Assembly: GCA_963775085.1 (NCBI GenBank)
Contig: CAVZHO010000005.1
Span: forward strand, 62,001 to 126,000
Direction of reading: 5' to 3'
Length of the DNA stretch: 64,000 nt
Source: JAAFIP01 sp963775085
GTDB lineage: Bacteria; Pseudomonadota; Gammaproteobacteria; Burkholderiales; Burkholderiaceae_C
Within the stretch, counting starts at the first letter, position 1. The number at the start of each line of letters is the position of its first letter. The position numbers and the translations under genes were made by a program. Of the stretch, positions 38,762 through 46,609 are shown in pieces. The notes below the pieces were generated by a model that did no database searches, was not told the DNA's origin, and worked only from the letters and a program-made list of their open reading frames with translations.

Positions 38762-39376
38762 TCAGTTGGTATTGGTATTGGCCGTGGTGTTTTCACCCAA
38801 CAAGGCACCGCGCAATGCCTCATCTACCGGCTTGGTGCCAAACCAGATTTTGTACATCAACGCCTGAAAACCGGGCTCCTTGAACGGCTCGCCCAGTGGC
38901 TTGCCGCGCAGGGACAACACCATCCCGGTGCTGGGCACGTAATCGATGGTGATGACATCGCCCTGTTTGAGCTGCTTGGCCTCTCCAAACAATTGCCCCA
39001 TGCGAATGACCGGGGCAATCAGTTTGCCAAACTCCTGCGCCGAGGTGTTGGCCTCCATGCCCCGGGTAAACAGCTTGCCGAACTCGTCGCCGCCCACATC
39101 GCGCAGGGCCACCAGGTGCAGGCGCTTGGCTACGCTGTCTTTGAGTACGTCTTCGTTCTTGCCGGCCTTGTCGGCCAGGTACAGGCCTGCGGCATAGACC
39201 TTGAAGATGGCACGGTAGCGCACGCCCGCACCGTTGAGTCTGAGTTTTTGACCGCTGAGGCTGATCTCCGGCTCAAAACGTATACCGCCCACCGTAGTTT
39301 GGGCAAAGGCCGCGCTGCTGCACAGCCCCACAACGGCTAACAGCGCAGATACCAAGCATTGTTGACACGTCACCAT
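38762..39376 (-). CDS. Chalcone isomerase-like family protein, exported
   Basis: A 204-residue protein with a signal peptide (SALLAVVGLCSSAAFA) and a chalcone-isomerase-like domain: RYRAIFKVYAAGLYL, VAKRLHLVALRDVGGDEF, GDVITIDYVPSTGM, LGEPFKEPGFQALMYKIWFG. Bacterial members are of unknown function, probably fatty-acid or lipid binding. It is convergent with gph. A truncated paralogue lies upstream. Confidence 0.85.
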   Translation of the reverse strand: MVTCQQCLVSALLAVVGLCSSAAFAQTTVGGIRFEPEISLSGQKLRLNGAGVRYRAIFKVYAAGLYLADKAGKNEDVLKDSVAKRLHLVALRDVGGDEFGKLFTRGMEANTSAQEFGKLIAPVIRMGQLFGEAKQLKQGDVITIDYVPSTGMVLSLRGKPLGEPFKEPGFQALMYKIWFGTKPVDEALRGALLGENTTANTNTN

Positions 39377-39549
39377 GGCTGCTCCCTATAAGCACTAAGC
39401 AGTGCAATCCCTACGCATATTACAGGTTTGGAAGCATTTGTGAAGTCTTTTGACCTATGAAAACCCTAGTCGCGTAATTTACAAACCGCCCCTAGGGTAC
39501 TGTTTCACAGGCTTGTCGGAAGGCAGCAACAAGGCTGTACACCCTTTGG

Positions 39550-39726
39550 TTACCCTGCTGGCTTCTTTTGTCCGGGCATAGATTCTTTGAGCTGCCAGTC
39601 GGCGGGTGACTTGCCCAACCAAATGCTCGCCAAGGCGTAAAAAAACTCCGGCTCTTTAAACGGCTCGCCGATGGTACTGCCCTTGCTGCTGATGCTGTTG
39701 CAAATGCTCGCAATCCGGGTATCCAT
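39550..39726 (-). pseudogene. Truncated chalcone-isomerase-like paralogue
   Basis: A 58-codon frame reading IGEPFKEPEFFYALASIWLG matches the C-terminal part of the adjacent intact gene (LGEPFKEPGFQALMYKIWFG). It begins at a fortuitous ATG and lacks the signal peptide and first two thirds of the domain. It is a decayed tandem duplicate. The 173 bp between it and the intact gene show no other feature. Confidence 0.72.
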
Positions 39727-39759
39727 CCCACTACGACCTGATTTGCTACACTACGGGCT

Positions 39760-39843
39760 ATGTTCATGTTGCGTCACCACACCATCCACCTCACTGGGCT
39801 CACACCGCGCCAGGGAGCTTGGCTTTGGCGTAAGCCAGTTTAA
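39760..39843 (+). CDS. trpL: trp operon leader peptide
   Basis: A 27-codon frame, MFMLRHHTIHLTGLTPRQG followed by AWLWRKPV and TAA. Two Trp codons (39820-39822 and 39826-39828) lie near its end, immediately before mutually exclusive hairpins and upstream of trpE. This is the layout of a trp attenuator. The ATG at 39766 is an alternative start. A TACACT -10-like box lies at 39747-39752. Confidence 0.7.
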   Translation: MFMLRHHTIHLTGLTPRQGAWLWRKPV

Positions 39844-39898
39844 AACGGCTTGACCGCGCGGCTACGCTGCGCCCGCGCCTCGGCACCGAGGCATCTTT
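39820..39898 (+). promoter_or_regulatory. trp attenuator with terminator hairpin
   Basis: TGGCTT (39820-39825) can pair with AAGCCA (39832-39837) over the Trp codons. AAGCC can instead pair with GGCTT (39847-39851). GCGCGG can pair with CCGCGC ahead of the terminator stem GCCTCGG-CA-CCGAGGC (39877-39892), which is followed by ATCTTT. The T-tract is short. Pairings were found by eye, not folded. Confidence 0.6.
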
Positions 39899-39962
39899 GA
39901 ATGAACATCTGCCACGGTACACTTTTCCACTACCCGTGGCACGCATTGCAAAAGGACCCCCG

Positions 39963-41465
39963 ATGATCACCGAACTCGAATTCAAAAGCCTGCATGCCCA
40001 GGGCTTTAACCGCATCCCGCTGGTGGCCGAGGCTTTTGCCGATCTGGAAACGCCGCTGTCGCTCTACCTGAAACTTGCGCACAGCAAAAACCAGGGCAAA
40101 CACAGCTTCCTGCTGGAGTCCGTCGTTGGCGGTGAGCGCTTTGGCCGCTACAGCTTTATCGGCCTGCCCGCCCGCACGGTGCTGCGCGCCAGCGGTTTCG
40201 GCGTAGACGCCAAAACCGAGGTGCTGACCGACGGCGTGCTGGCAGAGACCCTCCCCGGCAATCCGCTGGATGCCATCGAGGCCTTCCAGTCGCGCTTTAA
40301 AGTCGCGTTGCGGCCCGGTCTGCCGCGTTTTTGCGGTGGCCTGGCGGGCTACTTTGGCTACGACACGGTGCGCTATATCGAGAAGAAGCTGGAAAAATCC
40401 TGCCCGCCCGACACCCTGGGCTGCCCCGACATCATGCTGCTGCTGTGCGAAGAACTGGCGGTGATTGACAACCTCTCAGGCAAGCTCTACCTGATCGTCT
40501 ACGCGGACCCGTCTAAGCCGGAGGCCTATTCACAAGCCAAGAAGCGTCTGCGCGAGCTGAAAGACCAGTTGCGCTACAGCGTGACCGCGCCGGTGGTGAA
40601 ACAGTCGCAAGACTACCCGGTAGAGCGCGAGTTTGCCAAGGCGGATTATTTAAAAGCCGCGGCCCGCGCCAAGGAATTGATCGAGGCCGGCGATTTCATG
40701 CAGGTGCAGGTAGGCCAGCGCTTGAAGAAGCGCTATACCGAGTCACCCCTGTCGCTGTACCGCGCGCTGCGATCTTTGAACCCCTCGCCCTATATGTACT
40801 ACTACCACATGGGGAATTTTCACATCGTTGGTGCGTCGCCGGAAATTTTGGTGCGGCAAGAGTCCACTTCCCATGGCGAGCAAAAAATTACTATCCGACC
40901 ATTGGCAGGCACCCGCCCCCGCGCGGCTACGCCCGAGGCCGACAAGGCCACCGAGGCCGAACTGCTGGCCGACCCCAAAGAGCGCGCCGAGCATGTGATG
41001 CTGATCGACCTGGCCCGCAACGACATTGGCCGCATCGCCAAGATCGGCACCGTGAAGGTGACCGAGGCCTTCCAGGTAGAGCGCTACAGCCATGTCATGC
41101 ACATCGTCAGTAATGTGGAAGGCATTTTGAAAGACGGCATGAGCAGCATGGACGTGCTCAAAGCCACCTTCCCCGCCGGCACCCTCACTGGCGCGCCCAA
41201 GGTGCACGCCATGGAAATCATCGACCAACTTGAACCGACCAAGCGCGGCATCTACGGCGGTGCCTGCGGTTACCTCAGCTTCGCCGGCGACATGGACATA
41301 GCGATTGCCATCCGTACCGGCATCGTCAAAGACGGCATGCTGTATGTGCAGGCGGCGGCGGGCATCGTGGCCGACTCGGTGCCCGAGCTGGAGTGGAAAG
41401 AAACCGAAGCCAAAGCCCGCGCCATGCTGCGTGCGGCAGAACTGGTGGAGGAGGGCCTGGAATGA
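39963..41465 (+). CDS. trpE: Anthranilate synthase component I
   Basis: A 500-residue enzyme converting chorismate to anthranilate with TrpG. Features: the N-terminal LLESVVGGERFGRYSFIG region that binds Trp for feedback inhibition, then IRPLAGTRPRAATPEAD, DLARNDIGRI, SHVMHIVSNVEG, TFPAGTLTGAPKVHAMEII and YGGACGYLSF. The ATG at 39963 has AAAGGA upstream. It is preceded by a leader peptide and attenuator. Its stop overlaps the start of the GxxExxY gene. Confidence 0.95.
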   Translation: MITELEFKSLHAQGFNRIPLVAEAFADLETPLSLYLKLAHSKNQGKHSFLLESVVGGERFGRYSFIGLPARTVLRASGFGVDAKTEVLTDGVLAETLPGNPLDAIEAFQSRFKVALRPGLPRFCGGLAGYFGYDTVRYIEKKLEKSCPPDTLGCPDIMLLLCEELAVIDNLSGKLYLIVYADPSKPEAYSQAKKRLRELKDQLRYSVTAPVVKQSQDYPVEREFAKADYLKAAARAKELIEAGDFMQVQVGQRLKKRYTESPLSLYRALRSLNPSPYMYYYHMGNFHIVGASPEILVRQESTSHGEQKITIRPLAGTRPRAATPEADKATEAELLADPKERAEHVMLIDLARNDIGRIAKIGTVKVTEAFQVERYSHVMHIVSNVEGILKDGMSSMDVLKATFPAGTLTGAPKVHAMEIIDQLEPTKRGIYGGACGYLSFAGDMDIAIAIRTGIVKDGMLYVQAAAGIVADSVPELEWKETEAKARAMLRAAELVEEGLE

Positions 41466-41899
41466 ATACCGATCCTTCAGGTAACGCAAAAAGCGCTAAA
41501 AATTCGCAAAAAACGCAAAATGAAGACAGCGACTATTCGCGCGAAATCATCGGTGCTGCAGTTGAGGTGCAGCGCGTTTTGGGGGCGGGCGTACTTGAAA
41601 GCGCCTACGGTGCAGCATTAGAAATCGAATTTACAGCGCGCGGTCTGCAATATCGACGTGAAGTGCCGATCACTGCGTCTTACAAAGGCCAATCAGTCGG
41701 CGTGGTGTTTCGTGCGGACTTTATTGTGGAGGAGCAAGTCATCGTTGAGATTAAAGCGATAGAGGCCGTGACAGATGCGCACAAAGCGCAGTTGCTTACC
41801 TATTTACGTTTATCGGGCATCAAGCTAGGTTTGTTACTCAATTTCCACGACTTCTCAGTCGCCAGAGGTACCAAGCGTATCGTCAATAACTTTGCTTAA
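41462..41899 (+). CDS. GxxExxY protein, PD-(D/E)XK-like
   Basis: A 145-residue member of the GxxExxY family. The naming motif is G43-V-L-E46-S-A-Y49. A PD-(D/E)XK-like core follows: D86 in FRADFIVE and E96-I-K98 in VIVEIKA, then QLLTYLRLSGIKLGLLLNF. Nuclease activity is inferred from the fold relationship. Translation starts at an ATG overlapping the trpE stop (ATGA). Codons 6-20 (SGNAKSAKNSQKTQN) are the translated left end of the family C element. It is cotranscribed between trpE and trpG. Confidence 0.85.
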   Translation: MNTDPSGNAKSAKNSQKTQNEDSDYSREIIGAAVEVQRVLGAGVLESAYGAALEIEFTARGLQYRREVPITASYKGQSVGVVFRADFIVEEQVIVEIKAIEAVTDAHKAQLLTYLRLSGIKLGLLLNFHDFSVARGTKRIVNNFA

Positions 41900-41941
41900 T
41901 TTTTAGCGTTTTTGCGTTATTTTTGCGCTTTTCGCGTTACC
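41480..41941 (+). mobile_element. Family C cassette carrying a GxxExxY gene (462 bp)
   Basis: It begins GGTAACGCAAAAAGCGCTAA (41480) and ends in the approximate reverse complement, finishing GCGCTTTTCGCGTTACC (41941). The two ends match over about 41 bp with a few differences. The only gene inside is the GxxExxY gene, whose stop at 41897-41899 lies just before the right end. No target-site duplication is evident. A 122-bp relative lies at 17095-17216. Confidence 0.8.
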
Positions 41942-41958
41942 TTCTTCAAAGGCACCTT

Positions 41959-42546
41959 ATGAATCTCTTAATGATCGACAACTACGACAGCTTCACATTC
42001 AACATCGTCCAGTACTTCGGTGAGCTGGGCGCTGAGGTCACCACCCTGCGCAACGACGAGGTGACCATTGAAGAACTGGAGCAACAGTTCAAAGCAGGCA
42101 GGTTTGACCGCCTGTGCATCTCCCCCGGCCCCTGTTCACCCAAAGAGGCAGGCATCAGCGTGGCAGCCATCCAGCACTTTGCCGGCAAGCTGCCCATCCT
42201 GGGCGTCTGCCTGGGCCATCAGGGCATTGGCGCGGCGTTTGGCGGCAATATTGTTCGGGCCAAGGAGCTGATGCATGGCAAGACCAGTGTCATCACCACC
42301 ACGCAAGAGGGCGTGTTCAAAGATCTGCCCCAGCAATTCACCGTGAATCGCTACCACTCGCTGGCCATTGAGCGCGCCACCTGCCCTGCCGCTCTGGCCA
42401 TTACCGCCACCACCGACGACGGCGAAATCATGGGCGTGCGGCATACGGGCTTTGCGCATGCGGTGCGTATCGAGGGCGTGCAGTTTCACCCGGAAAGCAT
42501 CCTGACTGAGCATGGGCACGCGATACTGAAAAACTTTTTGAATTAA
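41959..42546 (+). CDS. trpG: Anthranilate synthase component II (glutamine amidotransferase)
   Basis: A 195-residue class I amidotransferase supplying ammonia to TrpE. The catalytic Cys is in GVCLGHQGIGAAFGG, with the His/Glu pair in VQFHPESILTEHG. The ATG at 41959 (MNLLMIDNYDSFTFN) has AAAGG upstream. It is separated from trpE by the family C cassette. trpD and trpC do not follow. Confidence 0.95.
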   Translation: MNLLMIDNYDSFTFNIVQYFGELGAEVTTLRNDEVTIEELEQQFKAGRFDRLCISPGPCSPKEAGISVAAIQHFAGKLPILGVCLGHQGIGAAFGGNIVRAKELMHGKTSVITTTQEGVFKDLPQQFTVNRYHSLAIERATCPAALAITATTDDGEIMGVRHTGFAHAVRIEGVQFHPESILTEHGHAILKNFLN

Positions 42547-42548
42547 CC

Positions 42549-43214
42549 ATGGACTTGGGCGTTCAGAACCTCTGGCTCTTCATCCTCGCTGGCTGGGCGC
42601 TGAACCTTACGCCCGGGCCGGACGTGTTCTACATGGTCACGCATGCACTCAAGGGCGGTTGGCGTGCCGGTGCGGTGGCCGCAGCGGGTATCACCGCCGG
42701 TTGCCTGGTGCATGTGGCTGCGGCTACCCTGGGTTTGAGCGCCTTAGTGACCGCATCGGCCACGGCGTTTACCGTGCTCAAGTGGGTCGGCGCGGCATAT
42801 CTGGTCTATGTGGGCTGGCAGATGCTATGCTCCAGGGCATCGCCAGACACTACTAATACAATAGCTGCTTACGTCCATACCACAAGGACTACAGGCCTAA
42901 ATGACTATCAAAAGGTCTTTCGGCAAGGCTTTTTGACGAATGTACTCAACCCCAAGGTGGCGCTGTTCTTTTTAGCCTTCCTGCCGCAGTTCGTCAGCCC
43001 CAGCTCGGCCCATCCCGCGTTGGCGTTTTTGTTTCTCGGCGTGCTGTTTAACTTCAATTCCATTCCAGTCAACCTGGGCTACGTCACCCTCGCCGCCTGG
43101 GTCAGCCAGCGCGCTACGGCCTTGCAGCGGGGCCTGCATTGGCTGGAGCGGGCGGCGGGCGCGCTGTTTATTGGATTTGGTATTCAATTAGCACTCATCG
43201 AAACCGGACGTTAA
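42549..43214 (+). CDS. LysE/RhtB-family amino-acid exporter with repeat insertion
   Basis: A 221-residue membrane protein with about six helices. The family N-terminus LTPGPDVFYMVTHALKGG and FRQGFLTNVLNPKVALFFLAFLPQF are clear. Between them, in the cytoplasmic loop after LVYVGWQML, residues 97-121 contain a family A insertion (IAAYVHTTRTTGLND). It starts 2 bp after trpG, in the position where related genomes often place a LysE gene. Confidence 0.88.
   Translation: MDLGVQNLWLFILAGWALNLTPGPDVFYMVTHALKGGWRAGAVAAAGITAGCLVHVAAATLGLSALVTASATAFTVLKWVGAAYLVYVGWQMLCSRASPDTTNTIAAYVHTTRTTGLNDYQKVFRQGFLTNVLNPKVALFFLAFLPQFVSPSSAHPALAFLFLGVLFNFNSIPVNLGYVTLAAWVSQRATALQRGLHWLERAAGALFIGFGIQLALIETGR
42824..42900 (+). 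repeat. Family A repeat, copy A9, in frame inside the lysE homologue
   Basis: Sense orientation. GCTAT...ATAGC has an enlarged loop (42824-42865), then GTCC...GGAC (42872-42888) and CTACAGGCCT. It is translated IAAYVHTTRTTGL, the same frame used by copies A10 and A11. Confidence 0.87.
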
Positions 43215-43230
43215 AGCCAGAAAGCTCAAC

Positions 43231-44325
43231 ATGCAAACCATCGACCTGCGCAGCGACACCGTCACCCAGCCCACGCCCGCCATGCGCGCCGCCATGATGG
43301 AGGCGAAGCTGGGCGACGATGTGTTTGGCGACGACCCGACGGTCAACGCGCTGCAAGACAAGATTGCCCAGATGCTCGGTTTTGAGGCCGCGCTGTTTAT
43401 GCCCACGGGCACGCAGAGCAATCTGTGCGGCGTGCTGGCGCACTGCCAGCGCGGGGATGAATACATCGTTGGCCAAATGGCACACACCTACCGCTGGGAA
43501 GGCGGCGGCGCGGCGGTGCTGGGCAGTGTGCAGCCCCAGCCCTTGGCGCATGCGGCGGACGGCACGCTACCGCTGGCAGAGATCGAAGCCGCCATCAAAC
43601 CCGACGACGCGCACTTTGCCAAGACGCGTTTGCTGACGCTGGAAAACACGATTGGCGGCAAGCTGCTGCCGTTTGGGTATGTGCAGGCCGCAACCCAGCT
43701 CGCCAAAAGCAAAGGCCTGGCCACGCATCTGGACGGCGCGCGCTTGTTCAATGCGGCGGTGGCGCAGTCGGCACTGGTCATGGGGAATGCGCGCTTCACC
43801 GCCGAGCCGCCCCCAAGCGAGGCCGCCCCCTCGGGAGGCACGTTATGGGAGGCCCGCCGCATCGCCCAATGCTTCGACTCCGTTAGCGTCTGCTTCAGCA
43901 AGGGCCTGGGCGCACCCGTCGGCTCGGCGCTGTGCGGCAGTAAAGCGTTCATCCAAAAAGCCCACCGCATCCGTAAAATGACCGGCGGCGGCATGCGCCA
44001 GGCGGGCATTTTGGCGGCAGCCGCCATGTACGCGCTAGACCATCACGTAGAGCGACTTGCGCAAGACCATGCGCTGGCAGGGCGCTTGGAAGAAGTGTTT
44101 ACTCACATTGAGGGTGCCACGGTAGACCCGGTGCACAGCAACATCGTCTTTGTCGACCTCAATGGCCCGGCCAAGGCCAAAGCCGCTGGTCTGCTGGAGC
44201 ACCTCAAGCAACACGGCATTTTGGCCACCGGCCTGTACCGCCTGCGCTTTGTCACGCACCTGGACGTAGATGCCGCAGGCATTGAGCGGACGGCGCAAGT
44301 GATCCAGCGCTACTTTGCCACCTGA
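43231..44325 (+). CDS. ltaE: Low-specificity L-threonine aldolase with repeat insertion
   Basis: A 364-residue PLP enzyme cleaving threonine and allo-threonine to glycine and acetaldehyde. Motifs: DLRSDTVTQPTPAMR, GDDVFGDDPTVN, ENTIGGKLLP, HLDGARLFNAAV, and the PLP lysine in CFSKGLGAPVGS. Between NAAVAQSALVM and FDSVSV an extra segment (GNARFTAEPPPSEAAPSGGT) is encoded by a family B repeat. The family length is normally about 340-350. Confidence 0.92.
   Translation: MQTIDLRSDTVTQPTPAMRAAMMEAKLGDDVFGDDPTVNALQDKIAQMLGFEAALFMPTGTQSNLCGVLAHCQRGDEYIVGQMAHTYRWEGGGAAVLGSVQPQPLAHAADGTLPLAEIEAAIKPDDAHFAKTRLLTLENTIGGKLLPFGYVQAATQLAKSKGLATHLDGARLFNAAVAQSALVMGNARFTAEPPPSEAAPSGGTLWEARRIAQCFDSVSVCFSKGLGAPVGSALCGSKAFIQKAHRIRKMTGGGMRQAGILAAAAMYALDHHVERLAQDHALAGRLEEVFTHIEGATVDPVHSNIVFVDLNGPAKAKAAGLLEHLKQHGILATGLYRLRFVTHLDVDAAGIERTAQVIQRYFAT
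43806..43842 (-). repeat. Family B repeat inside ltaE
   Basis: CCCCAAGCGAGGCCGCCCCC followed by TCGGGAGGCACG is the reverse complement of the family B core in glpK, with a few changes. It is in frame and translated as PPSEAAPSGGT. Confidence 0.75.
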
Positions 44326-44383
44326 AGAGGGCGGTAGCCATAAAATTTATGGCGGCAGCTTCTTCAGCCCCAGCGGCCAAGCG

Positions 44384-44698
44384 CTAGCCCACTACCACTT
44401 CGCTGATTTGGATCACAGGGGTGGTGTCGGTGTAGTTAGGGATGTCTCCCATGATCTCTTGGGCGTGCGGGCCAAAGCCCGCCTGGAAAGCCTCCACCGA
44501 CTCGCAAAACAGGTGCCCCGCACTGATGTAGGTGGCGGGTGCGCCGGGGGTGCCACCCGCAAGGCCCTTGTCCACCGTATAAGACTTCAGGTAATTGCCC
44601 ATCTTGCTTTTCACCATCGGCATATGGCTGTCACGGTAATACGCGTGGTCAAACTTGGTGCCGGGAGTGTTGGGGTACATCACACTGACTTTGATCAT
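44384..44698 (-). CDS. EthD family protein
   Basis: A 104-residue ferredoxin-like-fold protein. IKVSVMYPNTPGTKFDHAYY, then RDSHMPMVKSKMG, and the C-terminal IPNYTDTTPVIQISEVV are typical of EthD. The function is unknown. The start at 44698 is supported by AGGAGA. Confidence 0.85.
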   Translation of the reverse strand: MIKVSVMYPNTPGTKFDHAYYRDSHMPMVKSKMGNYLKSYTVDKGLAGGTPGAPATYISAGHLFCESVEAFQAGFGPHAQEIMGDIPNYTDTTPVIQISEVVVG

Positions 44699-44850
44699 GG
44701 CGGCTCTCCTGATGGGTTGATGATAGGAAAAGAGGGAATTCACTGTACATGGCCTGACGGTGTGATGCAAGCTGCGTGGGTGCCGAGGTTGGTGCGGTGG
44801 CTAAGTATTTTGCGCAGCAGCCGCCAGGCCACCCCTGCGACAATACGCCG

Positions 44851-45258
44851 ATGAAGTTTCAAACCCCCTTACTCTGGGCCGCAGGTGCCCTGCTGATTGC
44901 CGTTTCCTACCAACGTTTCGGCTGGGCGGGCGTGGCGCTGGTGGCCGGTGGCATCGTATTTTGGATGCTGCTGCACTTTACCCGCATGATGACGGTGCTC
45001 AAACGCGCCACCAATGCTCCCATGGGCTATGTCGCCAGTGCCGTGATGCTCAATGCCAAGCTCAAGCCCGGTGTCACATTGCTGCATGTCACCGCCATGA
45101 CCAAGAGCCTGGGCCTGCTGCAAAGCGAGAAGGGCGTACAGCCCGAGGTGTACCGCTGGACGGACACCGGTGGCTCGCATGTCACCGGCACCTTTGTCGG
45201 CGGCAAGCTGACCCAGTATGTACTGCGGCGGCCCGAACAAGCAGCGGACAACAGCTGA
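44851..45258 (+). CDS. Small membrane-anchored hypothetical protein
   Basis: A 135-residue protein with two N-terminal hydrophobic segments (TPLLWAAGALLIAVSY and GVALVAGGIVFWMLLHF) and a soluble C-terminal part (KLKPGVTLLHVTAMTKSLG). I do not recognise a characterised family. The ATG at 44851 follows an otherwise empty 150-bp gap after the divergent EthD gene. Confidence 0.65.
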   Translation: MKFQTPLLWAAGALLIAVSYQRFGWAGVALVAGGIVFWMLLHFTRMMTVLKRATNAPMGYVASAVMLNAKLKPGVTLLHVTAMTKSLGLLQSEKGVQPEVYRWTDTGGSHVTGTFVGGKLTQYVLRRPEQAADNS

Positions 45259-45385
45259 ACGCCATCCCAGCGGGCGGCGCGAACGCCATAGCCCAACCAG
45301 CCGCGCAAGCCCCGACAGGCAAGCACTGCATCCCGCGTAAAATCCACTCTTTTGACCCCCCCCCAACTCTCAAGGAAGTACCTGC

Positions 45386-46330
45386 ATGGCAACCGTAGCT
45401 CCCACCTCAATGTCTGACCGCGATGGCAAAATTTGGATGGATGGCCAGATGGTCGAATGGCGCGATGCCAAGATCCATGTGCTCACGCACACCCTGCACT
45501 ACGGCTGCGGCGCGTTTGAGGGCGTGCGTGCCTACCATCTGGCTGACGGCAGCACCGGCATCTTCCGCCTGGAAGAGCATACCGAGCGCCTGTTCAACAG
45601 CGCCAAGATTTTGCGCATGAAGATTCCTTTCTCCAAAGAAGAGGTGATGAAGGCGCAGCTTGATGTCGTGCGCGTCAACAAACTGCCCAGTTGCTACATC
45701 CGCCCCCTGACCTGGATTGGCGACAAAAAGCTGGGTGTATCGCCCAAGGGCAATGACATCCACCTGATGGTGGCCGCCTGGCCCTGGGGTGCGTACCTGG
45801 GCGACGAGGGTTTGAAGCGCGGCATCCGTGTGAAGACCAGCAGTTTTACACGCCACCATGTCAACATCACCATGATCCACGCCAAGGCGGTGAGCAACTA
45901 CACCAACTCGATTTTGGCCAATATGGAGGCCACCGACGAAGGCTATGACGAAGCGCTGCTATTGGACCCGCAAGGCTTTGTGTCCGAAGGCGCTGGCGAG
46001 AACGTGTTTGTGGTGCGCAAGGGCGTGGTCTACACGCCCGATTCGAGTGCCGGGGCACTCAATGGCATCACCCGCAACACGATTTTTGCGATTTGCAAAG
46101 ATTTGGGGATCGAACTGCGCGAAAAGGCCATCACCCGCGACGAAATCTATATCGCCGATGAAGCGTTTTTCAGTGGCACAGCGGCGGAAGTAACCCCCAT
46201 CCGTGAGCTGGACCGCATCGAGATTGGTAGCGGCTCCCGCGGCCCGATTACCGAGAAAATTCAGGCGGCGTTTTTCGATATTGTCAATGGCCGCAACCCC
46301 AAGTACGCCAGCTGGCTAAGTAAGGTCTGA
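45386..46330 (+). CDS. ilvE: Branched-chain amino-acid aminotransferase
   Basis: A 314-residue class IV PLP aminotransferase for the last step of valine, leucine and isoleucine synthesis. Visible: HYGCGAFEGVRAY, FRLEEHTERLFNSAKIL, the PLP lysine region IHAKAVSNYTNSILANMEA, DEALLLDPQGFVSEGAGENVF, and SGTAAEVTPIRELD. A GGTCTG...CAGACC hairpin (46324-46344) overlaps its stop. Confidence 0.94.
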   Translation: MATVAPTSMSDRDGKIWMDGQMVEWRDAKIHVLTHTLHYGCGAFEGVRAYHLADGSTGIFRLEEHTERLFNSAKILRMKIPFSKEEVMKAQLDVVRVNKLPSCYIRPLTWIGDKKLGVSPKGNDIHLMVAAWPWGAYLGDEGLKRGIRVKTSSFTRHHVNITMIHAKAVSNYTNSILANMEATDEGYDEALLLDPQGFVSEGAGENVFVVRKGVVYTPDSSAGALNGITRNTIFAICKDLGIELREKAITRDEIYIADEAFFSGTAAEVTPIRELDRIEIGSGSRGPITEKIQAAFFDIVNGRNPKYASWLSKV

Positions 46331-46398
46331 TTGCCAGGCAGACCAACAAACAGCGCGTAGCGCATCGTTGCTCTGTCCTCAACTGACTAAAGGATCCC

Positions 46399-46599
46399 AT
46401 GAAACCTATCGAACTCAAAGCCACCGATGTCAACCCGCAGGGCGGCATATTCTGCCCCAACAAGCTGGCTGGCATGGAGCTGTGGAACGCACACCCCAAG
46501 GTGTTTCTGGACATCGGCCACACAGGCGAGGCCAAGTGCCCCTACTGCGGCACGCACTACAAGCTCAAAGCGGGCGAGCAGGTAGGTGGTCACCACTAA
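46399..46599 (+). CDS. Zinc-finger domain protein (CHCC type)
   Basis: A 66-residue protein with putative zinc ligands Cys19 (FCPNKLAGMELWNAHPKVFL), a His in that stretch, and Cys47/Cys50 (AKCPYCG). It resembles the zf-CHCC domain also found in NDUFS6. It lies between ilvE and waaF, a common arrangement in beta-proteobacteria. The role is unknown. Confidence 0.85.
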   Translation: MKPIELKATDVNPQGGIFCPNKLAGMELWNAHPKVFLDIGHTGEAKCPYCGTHYKLKAGEQVGGHH

Positions 46600-46609
46600 A
46601 GCGCAGCCG

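Noticed and set aside
39492..39767. 91-codon minus-strand frame upstream of trpE
   Set aside because: It is in a different frame from the recognisable chalcone-isomerase-like remnant and has no features of its own.
41465..41490. Target-site duplication for the family C cassette
   Set aside because: CTTCA-like bases occur on both sides, but not directly abutting the ends, so I could not support a duplication.
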